A program made the position numbers and the translations under genes. Under the pieces are notes generated by a model. It saw only the letters and a list, made by a program, of their open reading frames with translations. It was not told the origin of the DNA and searched no databases. Of a stretch of 64,000 bases of DNA, positions 26,305-36,535 are shown piece after piece (the stretch's first letter is position 1; every line of letters begins with the position of its first letter). The stretch is from Aquibacillus sediminis (GTDB lineage: Bacteria > Bacillota > Bacilli > Bacillales > Amphibacillaceae): assembly GCF_005870085.1 (NCBI RefSeq), contig NZ_SZNM01000002.1:62001-126000 (forward strand), in the 5' to 3' direction.

Positions 26305-28650
26305 ATGAATCAACGAATCTTACATGTATTAGAATTTGATAAGATAAAAGAAATGGTGAAGAGTCAAGCTGCATCTTCGTTAGGACAAGAAAAAGCAGCA
26401 GCCCTTCACCCTTCAACAGATTTAGCCGAAGTGATTACGTGGCAAAATGAGACGGATGAAGCAATGTCTGTTCTTCGTTTAAAAGGTAATGTACCATTAG
26501 GTGGTATTTTCAATATTAAACCACATATCAAGCGAACGGTTATTGGTGGTATGTTACATCCACAGGAATGTTTGGATGTAGCAAGTACAATTAGTGGCGG
26601 AAAACAATTCAAACATTTTATTGAGGCAATGGAAGAACCAACATTGCCGATTTTGCGTGAATTAATAGCTGACATTGTACCATTGAATGAACTGGAGCGT
26701 AGTATAAAGAGTTGTATTGATGATCATGGTCATGTGATGGATGGGGCCTCGGAAAAGCTTCGAGGTATCCGTAGTAACATTAGAACCAATGAAAGTCGCG
26801 TTCGCGATAAATTAGATTCCTATACAAAATCAAAAGCAAAGATGCTCTCCGATGCAATTGTTACGATTCGAAATGATCGTTATGTGTTACCAGTCAAGCA
26901 AGAATATCGTGGTGCTATTGGTGGTATTGTTCATGACCAATCTGCTTCAGGTGCAACATTATTTATGGAACCACAGGCAGTCGTTGAACTAAATAACCAA
27001 TTACAGGAAGCACGGGTACAAGAGAAAAATGAAGTGGAACGAATTTTATACGAATTATCAGCGAAAATTGCAGAAGATGAAGATTTCTTATACCAGAATG
27101 TTGAAGTTTTAACTCAAATAGATTTTATGTTTGCGCGTGCTAGACTAGGACAATCGATGCGAGCTGCGATGCCAAAGATGAATGATCAAGGAATCATAAA
27201 AATGAAACAAGCTCGTCATCCGTTAATTCCGGAAGATGAAGTGGTGGCAAATGATATTGAAATTGGGGAATCATTTACATCAATTGTGATAACAGGTCCG
27301 AATACTGGTGGTAAAACTGTAACATTGAAGATGGTCGGTCTTTGTACATTGATGGCCCAATCTGGACTACAAGTTCCTGCATTAGACGGTTGTGAATTAG
27401 CAGTGTTTTCAAATGTATTTGCTGATATTGGCGATGAACAATCGATTGAGCAAAGTTTAAGTACGTTTTCATCACACATGACGAATATTGTAGATATTTT
27501 GAAACAAGTGGATGATCGTGCATTGGTGTTATTTGATGAACTTGGTGCAGGGACAGATCCACAAGAAGGGGCGGCACTTGCCATGTCAATTTTGGATGAG
27601 GTTGTGCATCGTGGTGCTCGCATTATTGCAACGACACACTATCCAGAGCTTAAAGCGTATGGTTTTAACCGTAAAGGTGTAGTAAATGCTTCAGTTGAAT
27701 TTGATGTTCAAACATTGCGTCCAACCTATCGCCTATTACTAGGTGTTCCAGGGCGTAGTAATGCCTTCGAAATTTCAAGAAGATTAGGGTTAGAAGAGCG
27801 CGTGATCGAAACCGCCAAAGAGCAAATTGGAACAGATTCAAAAAGTGTTGAAAATATGATTGCTTCTCTTGAAGATTCGCGAAGAGGTGCGGAGAAGGAT
27901 TATGAACAGGCACATCAAATCCTGCTTGAGGCAGAAAACTTAAAACGTGAGATTGAATCGCAATGGGAACAATTTGAACAAAAACGAGATCAATTGTATC
28001 AAAAAGCGGAACAAAAAGCAGAAAAAGCTGTTCAAAAAGCTAAAGAAGAAGCCGAAGTAGTTGTGTCAGAGTTAAGAAAAATGAAACATGACGCAAGCCT
28101 AAAAGAACACGAGTGGATTGAGGCAAGAAAAATGTTAGATGAAGCCCAACCACAATTGAAAAATACTAAAGGAAAACAAAAAACGAAACAAGCAGATACA
28201 ACGAAAACATTACAAGCTGGGGATGAAGTTACCTTACTTACATTAAATCAAAATGGAACGGTTCTTAAACAGATTAGTGATAAAGAATATGAAATTCAAG
28301 TTGGTATTATGAAAGTAAAAGCGAAGCGTAAAGATTTGCAATTTGTTAAACGAAAAGAGCCACTTGTGGAAAAACCTATGGCCACGGTTAAAGGCTCCAC
28401 TTATCATGTTAAAACAGAACTAGACTTGAGAGGCGAACGTTACGAGGATGCATTGATGCAATTAGAGAAATACGTAGACGATGCTTTATTAGCTGGCTAC
28501 CCCCGTGTGTCGATTATTCACGGAAAAGGAACAGGAGCACTGCGAACAGGGGTACAGAATTTTGCCAAAAAACATTCACATATTAAGTCTTACAGAGCTG
28601 GCGGTATGAATGAAGGCGGTAGTGGTGTAACTGTGTTAGAATTTAAATAA
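26305..28650 (+). CDS. mutS2: Endonuclease MutS2
   Basis: The 781-residue product has the MutS2 order: a helical core domain, the ATPase with Walker A GPNTGGKT (about 331-338), Walker [14 protein letters not shown] and the ABC signature region, a long coiled coil (about 515-635), a KOW-like segment and a C-terminal Smr nuclease domain (about 705-781, with [12 protein letters not shown] and HGKGTGALR). In Bacillus MutS2 acts in recombination control and in rescue of collided ribosomes; mismatch repair is not its role. AAGGAG precedes the ATG. Confidence 0.95.
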   Translation: MNQRILHVLEFDKIKEMVKSQAASSLGQEKAAALHPSTDLAEVITWQNETDEAMSVLRLKGNVPLGGIFNIKPHIKRTVIGGMLHPQECLDVASTISGGKQFKHFIEAMEEPTLPILRELIADIVPLNELERSIKSCIDDHGHVMDGASEKLRGIRSNIRTNESRVRDKLDSYTKSKAKMLSDAIVTIRNDRYVLPVKQEYRGAIGGIVHDQSASGATLFMEPQAVVELNNQLQEARVQEKNEVERILYELSAKIAEDEDFLYQNVEVLTQIDFMFARARLGQSMRAAMPKMNDQGIIKMKQARHPLIPEDEVVANDIEIGESFTSIVITGPNTGGKTVTLKMVGLCTLMAQSGLQVPALDGCELAVFSNVFADIGDEQSIEQSLSTFSSHMTNIVDILKQVDDRALVLFDELGAGTDPQEGAALAMSILDEVVHRGARIIATTHYPELKAYGFNRKGVVNASVEFDVQTLRPTYRLLLGVPGRSNAFEISRRLGLEERVIETAKEQIGTDSKSVENMIASLEDSRRGAEKDYEQAHQILLEAENLKREIESQWEQFEQKRDQLYQKAEQKAEKAVQKAKEEAEVVVSELRKMKHDASLKEHEWIEARKMLDEAQPQLKNTKGKQKTKQADTTKTLQAGDEVTLLTLNQNGTVLKQISDKEYEIQVGIMKVKAKRKDLQFVKRKEPLVEKPMATVKGSTYHVKTELDLRGERYEDALMQLEKYVDDALLAGYPRVSIIHGKGTGALRTGVQNFAKKHSHIKSYRAGGMNEGGSGVTVLEFK

Positions 28651-28702
28651 AGAACTCTGTTTATTGGTTCATTACGTAATGTTTTAAGGGGTCTTGTTAC
28701 TG

Positions 28703-28949
28703 TATATAAGCTGTATTACGTGCAACAAATCATTAACTAATTTAACTACTGAAGTACAGTGATTTTCCAAAATACACGACGGAAACAAAGGGAAAAGCTG
28801 TGATAATGCGTGAAAAAGCCGTAAATACGCAGGATCTAGAAAAAAAGCTTTGGATCATGTAAGAAAAATCTAAATAAACGTCATCATGACAAAACAACAA
28901 TTAAAAAACTATAATAAATGTTACTGCACATAATACAGCTAATGCGCAC
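28703..28949. repeat. Dispersed repeat family B, short copy
   Basis: The left end contains ATAAGCTGTATTACGTGCAA and the right end is the inverse of AGCTGTATTATGTGCAGTAA. The interior has a conserved segment (GAAGTACAGTGATTTTCC) and only about one and a half array units (GCCGTAAATACGCAGGATCT). More than 85 per cent of the flanks agree by eye with the copy at 41141. It fills the mutS2-yshE gap; no gene is visible in it. Confidence 0.8.
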
Positions 28950-29026
28950 AAAAGGTTGTAAAAGCCATAAACTGGAAGCATTTTACATGGTTCGTGGGAT
29001 GTGGATAGAGTAATCGAGGTGAAACC

Positions 29027-29434
29027 ATGAGTGGATTTTGGGAAAATGTATTTGTTGAAACAGCCGCGAGGTATAGTGTTGCGATTTTATGCTTGATCGT
29101 ATTTTTAGCTATATTCGAGCTTGTGACAACTTATAAAAACTGGGAAGAGATCCGGAAAGGAAATTTTTCTGTTGCAATGGCTACAGGTGGTAAGATCTTT
29201 GGTATAGCCACTATTTTTAGATACTCAATTGAACATAATGATACCATTATTGAAAGCATTACATGGGGGGCTTTTGGTTATTTATTGTTACTAACAGGAT
29301 ATTTCATTTTTGAATTTTTGACCCCAACGTTTAAAATTGACCAAGAAATCAAACAAGATAATCGTGCAGTCGGCTTCATTTCCATGATGATTTCCATAGG
29401 GTTAGCGTTCGTCATTGGAGCGAGTATAAGGTAA
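29027..29434 (+). CDS. yshE: DUF350 membrane protein (YshE-like)
   Basis: The 135-residue product has four hydrophobic segments (about 12-32, 48-68, 80-102 and 112-134) with the DUF350 pattern VAMATGGKIFGIATIF. B. subtilis YshE (133 residues) is in the same place downstream of mutS2. Function unknown. GAGGTG precedes the ATG. Confidence 0.9.
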   Translation: MSGFWENVFVETAARYSVAILCLIVFLAIFELVTTYKNWEEIRKGNFSVAMATGGKIFGIATIFRYSIEHNDTIIESITWGAFGYLLLLTGYFIFEFLTPTFKIDQEIKQDNRAVGFISMMISIGLAFVIGASIR

Positions 29435-29449
29435 TAGGGAGCGATCGGT

Positions 29450-29524
29450 ATGAAAACACTAGCATGGGTGTTAATGGTTGTAGCCGTTATATTTTTAGTT
29501 ATCGGCATCGTATATGTTATATAA
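29450..29524 (+). CDS. 24-residue single-span membrane peptide
   Basis: A reading frame MKTLAWVLMVVAVIFLVIGI plus four residues starts with ATG after a GGGAG site with about 9-base spacing and is followed at once by a terminator. The product is one hydrophobic helix with a short basic N-terminus. It is 15 bases after yshE, so it is likely co-transcribed. Being so short it could be chance, but the ribosome site and terminator placement are as for a real gene. Confidence 0.5.
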   Translation: MKTLAWVLMVVAVIFLVIGIVYVI

Positions 29525-29525
29525 G

Positions 29526-29556
29526 GAAAAAGGGTCAAATGAGGCTCTTTTTCTTC
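29526..29556 (+). terminator. Rho-independent terminator after the yshE unit
   Basis: GAAAAAG pairs with CTTTTTC, extended by GGTC/GGCT pairs including wobbles, followed by a T-rich tail. Confidence 0.7.
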
Positions 29557-29683
29557 TATTTTTTTTAATCCATTATGGGAGTGTATACGAGATTGTATTT
29601 ATACAAATTTTTTCAAAAAAATATTTTAAAAAGTCTGAAAAGTCTGTATAATGAAAGAGAGAATTTTTTAAGGAGGCAACCGG

Positions 29684-31396
29684 ATGAACAATGCGTATGA
29701 CCGTATATGGCTGTCCCAGTATCCCGATGGTTTACCGCAAACGATCCCATATGATGAAAAAGCCTTGCAATACTTTTTAAAAGATAGTGCAGAACGTTAC
29801 CCTAATTTGAAAGCGCTTCACTTTATAGGTAAAGAACTTACTTATCAGGAGGTATATCATCAATCAGAAAAGCTTGCCACCTACTTACAATCGATTGGTC
29901 TAAGACAAGGAGACCGTGTCGCAGTCATGTTACCCAATTCCCCGCAAGCCGTTATTTGTTATTATGGAATCCTTCTTGCAGGTGGTGTTGTTGTACAAAC
30001 CAATCCGTTATATAAAGAAAGAGAGCTTGAATTTCAACTGAAGGACTCTGATGCAAACATGATTGTTTGTCTTGATCTTCTCTTTCCATTAGTATCCAAT
30101 GTGAAACCGAACACTTCGATCGAGCATATTATTGTGACGAGTATTAAAGATTATCTACCCTTTCCTAAAAATTTATTATACCCATTACTTCAAAAGAAAC
30201 AAGGTCAACCACTACCAAAAGTTGAACAAACAGAGACAACGCATAATTGGTCTACAATATTGAAGCAAGAACAGATTGATTATAAAACCTATCCAATAGA
30301 TCCGAAAGAAGATATTGCCTTATTACAATATACAGGCGGAACGACAGGATTTCCAAAAGGAGTAATGCTTACCCATTATAATTTAGTGGTGAATGCACAG
30401 ATGTGTACGCACTGGATTCGTGACGCTGAACGAAATAATGAGGTGGTGATGGGGGTATTACCTTTTTTTCATGTGTATGGGATGACTACCGTAATGAATT
30501 ATTCTGTTTTAACTGCTTCAAAAATGGTATTAGTTCCAAAGTTTGAAGTGGAAGATGTTTTAAAGACGATAGAAAAGCAAAAACCAACTGTTTTTCCTGG
30601 TGCCCCTACGATCTATATCGCATTATTAAACCATCGCAATTTAAGTGATTATGATTTGTCATCTATCAACTCTTGTATAAGTGGTTCAGCGCCATTACCT
30701 TCAGAAATACAAGAAAAATTTCAACAAGTTACAAATGGTCGACTAATTGAAGGGTATGGATTAACTGAAACTTCACCTGTGACACATGCAAATTTTTTAA
30801 ATCCCGATACTGTTCAAGGTGGGATTGGAGTTCCATGGCCTGATACAGATGCCAAGATTATTGATGCTGAAACAATGGAAGAATTGCCTCAAGGTGAACT
30901 TGGGGAGATTATTGTGAAAGGGCCACAAGTGATGAAAGGATACTGGAATAACCCTGAAGAAACTGAACAAGTACTGATCGATGGTTGGCTAAGGACGGGC
31001 GATATTGGTTATATGGATGAGAATGGTTGTTTCTATGTAATGGATCGTAAAAAAGATATGATCATTGCTGGTGGGTATAATATTTATCCACGTGAAGTAG
31101 AAGAAGTATTATATGAACATGAAGCCGTACAAGAAGCAGTAGTAGTTGGGATTCCAGATCGGTATCGTGGTGAAACGGTAAAGGCTTTTATTGTAAGCAA
31201 GGAGGGCGAACGCTTAAACGAAGAGGCAATGGATCGTTTTTGTCGCAAACGGATTGCTGCATATAAGGTGCCAAAAGTATATGAATTCCGAGATGAACTA
31301 CCTAAAACAGCTGTTGGGAAGATATTAAGAAGGCAATTAGTAGAGGAGGAGAAACAAAATCAATCGATAAACCAAGAGGCTGACCAATCAAGTTAG
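29684..31396 (+). CDS. lcfA: Long-chain fatty acid-CoA ligase
   Basis: The 570-residue protein activates fatty acids with ATP and CoA, the entry to beta-oxidation. The AMP-binding signature YTGGTTGFPKG is at about 216-226, GYGLTETSP at about 362, the conserved TGDIGYMDENG near 440, and the C-terminal GGYNIYPREVEE hinge and AVGKILRR with the catalytic lysine near the end. The site AAGGAGGC precedes the ATG; TATAAT at 29647-29652 is a likely -10. It is followed by fadR, as in the B. subtilis lcfA-fadR cluster. Confidence 0.95.
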   Translation: MNNAYDRIWLSQYPDGLPQTIPYDEKALQYFLKDSAERYPNLKALHFIGKELTYQEVYHQSEKLATYLQSIGLRQGDRVAVMLPNSPQAVICYYGILLAGGVVVQTNPLYKERELEFQLKDSDANMIVCLDLLFPLVSNVKPNTSIEHIIVTSIKDYLPFPKNLLYPLLQKKQGQPLPKVEQTETTHNWSTILKQEQIDYKTYPIDPKEDIALLQYTGGTTGFPKGVMLTHYNLVVNAQMCTHWIRDAERNNEVVMGVLPFFHVYGMTTVMNYSVLTASKMVLVPKFEVEDVLKTIEKQKPTVFPGAPTIYIALLNHRNLSDYDLSSINSCISGSAPLPSEIQEKFQQVTNGRLIEGYGLTETSPVTHANFLNPDTVQGGIGVPWPDTDAKIIDAETMEELPQGELGEIIVKGPQVMKGYWNNPEETEQVLIDGWLRTGDIGYMDENGCFYVMDRKKDMIIAGGYNIYPREVEEVLYEHEAVQEAVVVGIPDRYRGETVKAFIVSKEGERLNEEAMDRFCRKRIAAYKVPKVYEFRDELPKTAVGKILRRQLVEEEKQNQSINQEADQSS

Positions 31397-31442
31397 TCTG
31401 TCTGATAAAAAATTGACAAAACCAAAAAAAGGAAGTAAAATT

Positions 31443-31472
31443 AAATTATGAATGAATGGTCATTCATAATTT
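31443..31472. promoter_or_regulatory. FadR-type operator upstream of fadR
   Basis: A perfect 13-base inverted repeat (AAATTATGAATGA, 31443-31455, and its inverse at 31460-31472) around ATGG. Its core matches the B. subtilis FadR box (TGAATGA-N4-TCATTCA). Position 19 bases before fadR implies autoregulation. Confidence 0.88.
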
Positions 31473-31490
31473 AATTTAGGAGAAATTATC

Positions 31491-32078
31491 ATGAAAACAA
31501 CAAAACCAAAATTCCAACAAATTATAGATGCAGCAGTTATAGTTATTGCCGAGAATGGTTATCATGCTTCAAAAGTTTCCAAAATCGCTAAACAAGCAGG
31601 GGTTGCCGATGGAACCATTTATTTATACTTCAAAAATAAAGAAGATATTCTCGTTTCTTTATTTCAAGAAAAAATGGGCGAATTCATTCAAAAAATACAG
31701 GAAAAAATCGACGTTGATTCATCAGTGGATCAAAAATTGAAAACATTGATAACGATGCACTTTAGTCAATTAGCTGAAGATCACCATTTAGCGATTGTGA
31801 CCCAATTAGAACTAAGACAATCGAATAAACAACTACGTCTGAAAATAAACGATGTATTAAAGCCGTATCTTGAGGTTGTCGATCAAATCGTTGAACAAGG
31901 GATAAAACAGGAGATCTATCATTCCACCATTGATCCTAGACTTATCAGGCAGATGATCTTCGGCACACTAGATGAGACCGTTACAAATTGGGTGATGAAC
32001 GAACAGAGATATGACTTAGTAAGCCAAGTTGACCAAGTTCATTATTTAATATCCAATGGACTAAAAAAACGGGGATAA
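31491..32078 (+). CDS. fadR: Fatty acid metabolism regulator FadR (TetR family)
   Basis: The 195-residue product has the TetR N-terminal HTH (FQQIIDAAVIVIAENGYHASKVSKIAKQAGVADGTIYLYFKNKEDIL) and a helical ligand-binding C-terminal domain. In Bacillus the repressor (FadR/YsiA) is released from DNA by long-chain acyl-CoA and controls beta-oxidation genes. The perfect palindrome just upstream and the lcfA/etfBA neighbours support this identity. AGGAG precedes the ATG. Unlike B. subtilis, no enoyl-CoA hydratase gene (fadB) lies between it and etfB. Confidence 0.93.
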   Translation: MKTTKPKFQQIIDAAVIVIAENGYHASKVSKIAKQAGVADGTIYLYFKNKEDILVSLFQEKMGEFIQKIQEKIDVDSSVDQKLKTLITMHFSQLAEDHHLAIVTQLELRQSNKQLRLKINDVLKPYLEVVDQIVEQGIKQEIYHSTIDPRLIRQMIFGTLDETVTNWVMNEQRYDLVSQVDQVHYLISNGLKKRG

Positions 32079-32107
32079 CCCCCACTGAGTGAAGTTTCAC
32101 TTTATAA
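32070..32107. repeat. Dispersed repeat family D, partial copy
   Basis: The hairpin GGGGATAACCCC overlaps the fadR stop codon and is followed by the family D core TGAAGTTTCACTTTA at 32090-32104, also preceded by GTG so that it is palindromic. Confidence 0.5.
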
Positions 32108-32184
32108 AGAACGAGCGTACGTCGAAGTTTCCATCAACTATATCATTTAAAAAAGCCTTAATTTTAGGAAAGGGGAGATATCGG

Positions 32185-32958
32185 TTGAATATCTTTGTTT
32201 TAATGAAATCGACATTTGATACAGAAGAAAAAATTAATGTCCGTAATAATAAGATTGATGAGGACGGGGCTGAATTCATTATTAATCCGTATGATGAATA
32301 TGCGATTGAGGAGGCAATTCAACAACGTGATCAACATGGTGGGGAAATAACAGTGGTCAATGTGGGTAGTTCAGACAATGAGAAACAATTGCGTACTGCT
32401 CTAGCAATGGGGGCAGACAAAGCAGTATTAATCAACACAGAGGATGATGTAGAAGCAGGGGATGCATTTACCACGGTTAAAATATTAGAGGCATTTTTCG
32501 AAGAGAAAGATGTAGACTTAATTTTAGCTGGAAATGTGGCAATCGATGAAGCAACAGGGCAAGTTGGGCCTCGTTTAGCACAATGTTTGGACATTGATTA
32601 TGTTACAACCATTACGGAATTACGAATTGATGGAAAGCAAGTAACAGTGGAAAAAGACGTGGAAGGCGATATCGAGGTGATCGAAACATCATTACCTGTT
32701 TTAGTAACCTGTCAACAAGGGCTTAACGAACCAAGGTACCCATCACTACCGGGGATTATGAAAGCAAAGAAAAAACCATTAGAAGAACTAGAAATTGATG
32801 ATTTAAATATAGAGGAAGAGGATGTGCAGCCTATGACCAAAACGATTGAAATATTTCTCCCCCCTGAGCGTCAAGCCGGAAAAGTATTACAAGGGGAATC
32901 TCAAGAACAGGTAGCAGAGCTAGTTCAGTTGTTACAAAAAGAAGCGAAGGTATTCTAA
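32185..32958 (+). CDS. etfB: Electron transfer flavoprotein, beta subunit
   Basis: EtfB pairs with EtfA to accept electrons from acyl-CoA dehydrogenases. The 257-residue product has the family sequence: INPYDEYAIEEAI, DKAVLI, GNVAIDEATGQVGPRLAQ (ETF beta signature), and QGLNEPRYPSLPGIMKAKKKP. The start is the TTG at 32185, after AAGGGGAG; this gives the conserved N-terminus NIFVLMKSTFDTEEKI. The open frame upstream to 32089 lies in the repeat-containing gap and is not conserved-looking. etfA follows 62 bases later. Confidence 0.95.
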   Translation: MNIFVLMKSTFDTEEKINVRNNKIDEDGAEFIINPYDEYAIEEAIQQRDQHGGEITVVNVGSSDNEKQLRTALAMGADKAVLINTEDDVEAGDAFTTVKILEAFFEEKDVDLILAGNVAIDEATGQVGPRLAQCLDIDYVTTITELRIDGKQVTVEKDVEGDIEVIETSLPVLVTCQQGLNEPRYPSLPGIMKAKKKPLEELEIDDLNIEEEDVQPMTKTIEIFLPPERQAGKVLQGESQEQVAELVQLLQKEAKVF

Positions 32959-33020
32959 TGCATGTTGCTATCTAGGTACTTATAACCAATTTACTAATAG
33001 TGTAAGAAGGGAGCGAGTTT

Positions 33021-33998
33021 ATGAATAAAAGCCTTGTTATTGGTGAATTAAGGGAAGGAGAATTACGAAACGTCACTTTTGAATCCATTGCAGCCGCCAA
33101 AAAAATAGGTGACCAGGGAGAAATTGTTGGTGTGCTATGTGGGGCGCAAGATCTTAGTTCTGCAGCCAAAGTGATGATCTCATATGGAGCAGACCGTGTT
33201 GTGAAGATTGAACACCCAAAATTGAAAACGTATACACAAGAAGGATACGGTCAAGCAATTTCTCACGTAATTGAGCAAGAGTCACCAGATGGAATCATAA
33301 TGGGACATACATCGGTAGGGAAAGATTTAGCCCCAAAGCTTGCGAGCAAGTGGAATTCAGGTTTGGTTTCAGATGCAATTGATTTAGAAGTAGTTGGTGA
33401 TCAGATTGTTTTCACACGCCCTATTTATTCGGGAAAAGCATTTGAGAAAAAAATTATTACAGAGGGATTAACATTTGCTACGATTCGACCAAATAATATT
33501 CCTTCATTAACAAAAGATGATGCTAGAACAGGTGAAGTGACTTCTTTAGATGTAGAAATTACGGATTTACGCTCTGTTATGAAGGACGTTATGAAAAATG
33601 CATCAGAAGGTGTTGATTTGACAGAAGCAAACGTTATTGTTGCGGGCGGACGAGGAGTAAAGAGCAAGGAAGGGTTTGAACCGTTACAACAACTAGCTGA
33701 TGTCTTAGGTGGAGCGGTTGGTGCTTCACGCGGTGCTTGTGATGCTAATTATTGTGATTACTCCCTGCAAATTGGGCAAACCGGAAAGGTGGTAACCCCT
33801 GATTTATATATTGCATGTGGTATTTCTGGAGCGATCCAACATTTGGCAGGGATGTCTAACTCGAAAATTATAGTTGCCATTAATAAAGACCCGGAGGCAA
33901 ATATATTTAATGTAGCAGACTATGGGATTGTCGGTGATTTATTTGAAATCGTGCCATTGCTTATTGAAGAAGTAAAGCAATTAAAAGTGAACACATAA
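33021..33998 (+). CDS. etfA: Electron transfer flavoprotein, alpha subunit
   Basis: The 325-residue product binds FAD in its C-terminal domain: GGRGVKSKEGFEPLQQLADVLGGAVGASR near 208-236 and GQTGKVVTPDLYIACGISGAIQHLAGM near 252-278. It passes electrons from fatty-acid beta-oxidation on to the membrane quinone pool. AAGGGAG precedes the ATG. It closes the lcfA-fadR-etfBA cluster, which ends with a strong terminator. Confidence 0.96.
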   Translation: MNKSLVIGELREGELRNVTFESIAAAKKIGDQGEIVGVLCGAQDLSSAAKVMISYGADRVVKIEHPKLKTYTQEGYGQAISHVIEQESPDGIIMGHTSVGKDLAPKLASKWNSGLVSDAIDLEVVGDQIVFTRPIYSGKAFEKKIITEGLTFATIRPNNIPSLTKDDARTGEVTSLDVEITDLRSVMKDVMKNASEGVDLTEANVIVAGGRGVKSKEGFEPLQQLADVLGGAVGASRGACDANYCDYSLQIGQTGKVVTPDLYIACGISGAIQHLAGMSNSKIIVAINKDPEANIFNVADYGIVGDLFEIVPLLIEEVKQLKVNT

Positions 33999-34004
33999 TA
34001 ATCC

Positions 34005-34043
34005 TGCTACAACAGTAAAAGAAGCTGTTGTAGCATTTTTTTA
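34005..34043 (+). terminator. Rho-independent terminator after etfA
   Basis: TGCTACAACAG and CTGTTGTAGCA form an 11-bp stem followed by seven T. Confidence 0.95.
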
Positions 34044-34171
34044 GAGATCAGTATGGATGATGGCATAAAGGGAAAAGTAGATAGAAAGCAAAGTATTAGC
34101 AATTAATTGTATTGGAATGCTATACTCATGGTGAACGTATAGTATTTGTATATAATGAGGAGGAATTATAA

Positions 34172-34486
34172 ATGGCAATTGTAAAAGCAACTGATGAAAA
34201 TTTCAATAAAGAAACTAGTGAAGGTGTCGTATTAGCAGACTTTTGGGCACCATGGTGTGGACCTTGTAAAATGATCGCTCCTGTTCTAGAAGAAATTGAT
34301 GGAGAAATGAGCGATAAAGTTAAAATTGTAAAGCTTGATGTCGACGAAAATCAAGAAACTGCTGGTAAGTTCGGTGTCATGAGTATCCCAACCCTTCTTT
34401 TATTTAAAGATGGAGAAGTTGTTGAGCAGGTAGTAGGTTTTCAACCGAAAGAAGCGCTAGAAGAATTAATTAACAAACATGCATAA
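34172..34486 (+). CDS. trxA: Thioredoxin
   Basis: The 104-residue product has the redox-active WCGPC (Trp28, Cys29-Cys32) in [14 protein letters not shown], the cis-proline region SIPTLLLF and the usual length. It reduces disulfides in cytosolic proteins including ribonucleotide reductase. GAGGAGG precedes the ATG. Located between etfA and uvrC as in B. subtilis. Confidence 0.97.
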   Translation: MAIVKATDENFNKETSEGVVLADFWAPWCGPCKMIAPVLEEIDGEMSDKVKIVKLDVDENQETAGKFGVMSIPTLLLFKDGEVVEQVVGFQPKEALEELINKHA

Positions 34487-34522
34487 AATTTTTCTGAATT
34501 AAGAAATTAAATCATTTCTTAT

Positions 34523-34558
34523 ATCCCTTGTTACTTTTGTGACAAGGGATTGTTATTT
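34523..34558 (+). terminator. Rho-independent terminator after trxA
   Basis: ATCCCTTGT and ACAAGGGAT form a 9-bp stem followed by TGTTATTT. Confidence 0.85.
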
Positions 34559-34616
34559 ACTATTAGATAATACATGTACTTATAAGGTAAATTGTAGCGA
34601 AAGACTTGGAGTGAGA

Positions 34617-36431
34617 ATGTTGAATGATCGAATCAGTGAAAAATTAGCTGTACTCCCCGCTCAACCAGGCTGTTACTTAATGAAAGATAAGCATAACACC
34701 ATTATTTATGTAGGGAAATCCAAACTTTTAAAAAATAGAGTTCGTTCTTATTTTACAGGGGCAAATGATCAAAAAACACAGCGATTGGTGCAAGAGATTG
34801 TTGATTTTGAATATATTGTTACTTCTTCTGAAATTGAAGCACTTATTTTAGAAATGAATTTAATTAAAAAATATGATCCAAAGTATAACGTGTTATTAAA
34901 GGATGACAAATCCTATCCTTATTTAAAAATTACCAATGAACGACACCCGCGTTTGTTAATCACACGAAAAGTAAAAAAAGATAAAGGAAAATATTTTGGT
35001 CCATACCCTAATGTGATCGCTGCTCGAGAAACAAAAAAATTATTAGACCGTCTGTATCCACTAAGAAAATGTAATAATCCACCAGGTCGAGTCTGTTTGT
35101 ATTACCATATGGACCAATGTTATGCATGCTCAGAAAACCCACCCACCGAACAGGAATATAAGGAAATTGTTCAAAGTATTACCTCTTTTTTGAACGGTGG
35201 TCATAAACAAATTAAACAAAGCCTCAAACAAAAGATGTTGGATGCAAGTGAAGAAATGAATTTTGAACGAGCAAAAGAATTACGGGATCAAATCCAACAT
35301 ATCGAGTCTGTTATGGAGAAGCAGAAAATGACCCTTAATGACCAAGTCAATCGGGATGTATTTGGGTATGCGTATGATAAAGGTTGGATGTGTGTTCAAG
35401 TTTTCTTTATTCGTCAAGGGAAATTAATTGAAAGGGACATATCAATTTTTCCTTTTTATGATGATGCCGAAGAAACATTTTTAAGTTATATCGGACGTTT
35501 TTACCTGCAACATAACCACCCAAAACCAAAACAAATCTTAGTCCCAGCTCCGACAGATAATGAACTTTTAAAAGAACTGTTAGAGGTTGATGTACACATT
35601 CCATATCGAGGAAGAAAAAAGGAGCTAGTCCATTTGGCTGCTAAGAATGCACAGATTGCTTTAGAAGAAAAGTTTCGATTAATCGAAAGAGATGAAGAAC
35701 GAACCATTAAGGCAGTTGAAAATTTAGGAGAAAAAATGCATATCGCAACACCGCATCGAATTGAAGCGTTCGATAATTCTAATATTCAAGGGACAGATCC
35801 CGTTTCGGCGATGGTTGTTTTTATAGATGGAAAACCGTCCAAAAAAGATTATCGAAAATATAAAATCAAAGATGTTAAAGGACCTGATGATTACGATACA
35901 ATGCGGGAAGTGGTTAGACGTCGTTATACAAGGGTATTAAAGGAGGATTTGCCTTTACCAGATTTGATTATTGTGGATGGTGGAAAGGGACAAATGAGCG
36001 CAGCGCTTGATGTGTTAGAAAATGAATTAGGTCTTGATATTCCATTGTGTGGTTTGGCGAAAGATGATAAGCACCGAACAAGTGAATTGTTATATGGCAA
36101 TCCGCCAGAGATCATTCATATTGAACGTCAGTCACAAGAATTTTATTTAATTCAGCGCATTCAAGATGAAGTTCACCGATTTGCCATTTCATTTCACCGA
36201 CAGTTACGTGGAAAAAGTGCTTTCCGTTCGGAATTAGATAATATACCAGGGGTAGGAGAAAAACGAAGAAGATTATTACTAACCCATTTTAAATCGATCG
36301 CTGAGATCAAGGGTGCAAAGCTTGATGAAATAAAAAAATTAGGAATACCAGAACCAACAGCAAAAACGATATTGGAGCATTTGCATAATAAGAATAGCCA
36401 AGAGAATGGAAATAATCCTACTTCTGAATGA
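34617..36431 (+). CDS. uvrC: UvrABC system protein C
   Basis: UvrC makes the dual incisions of nucleotide excision repair. The 604-residue product has an N-terminal GIY-YIG nuclease (about 15-92, [25 protein letters not shown]), a Cys cluster (RKCN, RVC, DQC, YAC) that may bind an Fe-S centre, a UVR motif (about 200-235), the RNase H-like second nuclease ([14 protein letters not shown]) and a C-terminal double HhH ([12 protein letters not shown]). The ATG at 34617 has GGAG five bases upstream. The terminator stem includes the last codons. Confidence 0.95.
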   Translation: MLNDRISEKLAVLPAQPGCYLMKDKHNTIIYVGKSKLLKNRVRSYFTGANDQKTQRLVQEIVDFEYIVTSSEIEALILEMNLIKKYDPKYNVLLKDDKSYPYLKITNERHPRLLITRKVKKDKGKYFGPYPNVIAARETKKLLDRLYPLRKCNNPPGRVCLYYHMDQCYACSENPPTEQEYKEIVQSITSFLNGGHKQIKQSLKQKMLDASEEMNFERAKELRDQIQHIESVMEKQKMTLNDQVNRDVFGYAYDKGWMCVQVFFIRQGKLIERDISIFPFYDDAEETFLSYIGRFYLQHNHPKPKQILVPAPTDNELLKELLEVDVHIPYRGRKKELVHLAAKNAQIALEEKFRLIERDEERTIKAVENLGEKMHIATPHRIEAFDNSNIQGTDPVSAMVVFIDGKPSKKDYRKYKIKDVKGPDDYDTMREVVRRRYTRVLKEDLPLPDLIIVDGGKGQMSAALDVLENELGLDIPLCGLAKDDKHRTSELLYGNPPEIIHIERQSQEFYLIQRIQDEVHRFAISFHRQLRGKSAFRSELDNIPGVGEKRRRLLLTHFKSIAEIKGAKLDEIKKLGIPEPTAKTILEHLHNKNSQENGNNPTSE

Positions 36432-36452
36432 GGATTATTTCCTTTATTTTTA
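36408..36452. terminator. Terminator overlapping the uvrC stop codon
   Basis: GGAAATAATCCT (36408-36419, coding) and AGGATTATTTCC (36431-36442) form a perfect 12-bp stem followed by TTTATTTTT. The left arm lies within the coding sequence. Confidence 0.8.
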
Positions 36453-36513
36453 TTTTGATACGCTAGACCATTTGATTTATCCTGTATGTAATTGGCGCTG
36501 AGATCCACTTTGT

Positions 36514-36528
36514 TGAAGTTTCACTTTA
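36514..36528. repeat. Dispersed repeat family D, core only
   Basis: The exact 15-base TGAAGTTTCACTTTA seen at 13511 and 32090 recurs here, in the uvrC-yslB convergent gap, without the neighbouring hairpins. Confidence 0.4.
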
Positions 36529-36535
36529 CAGGTTT

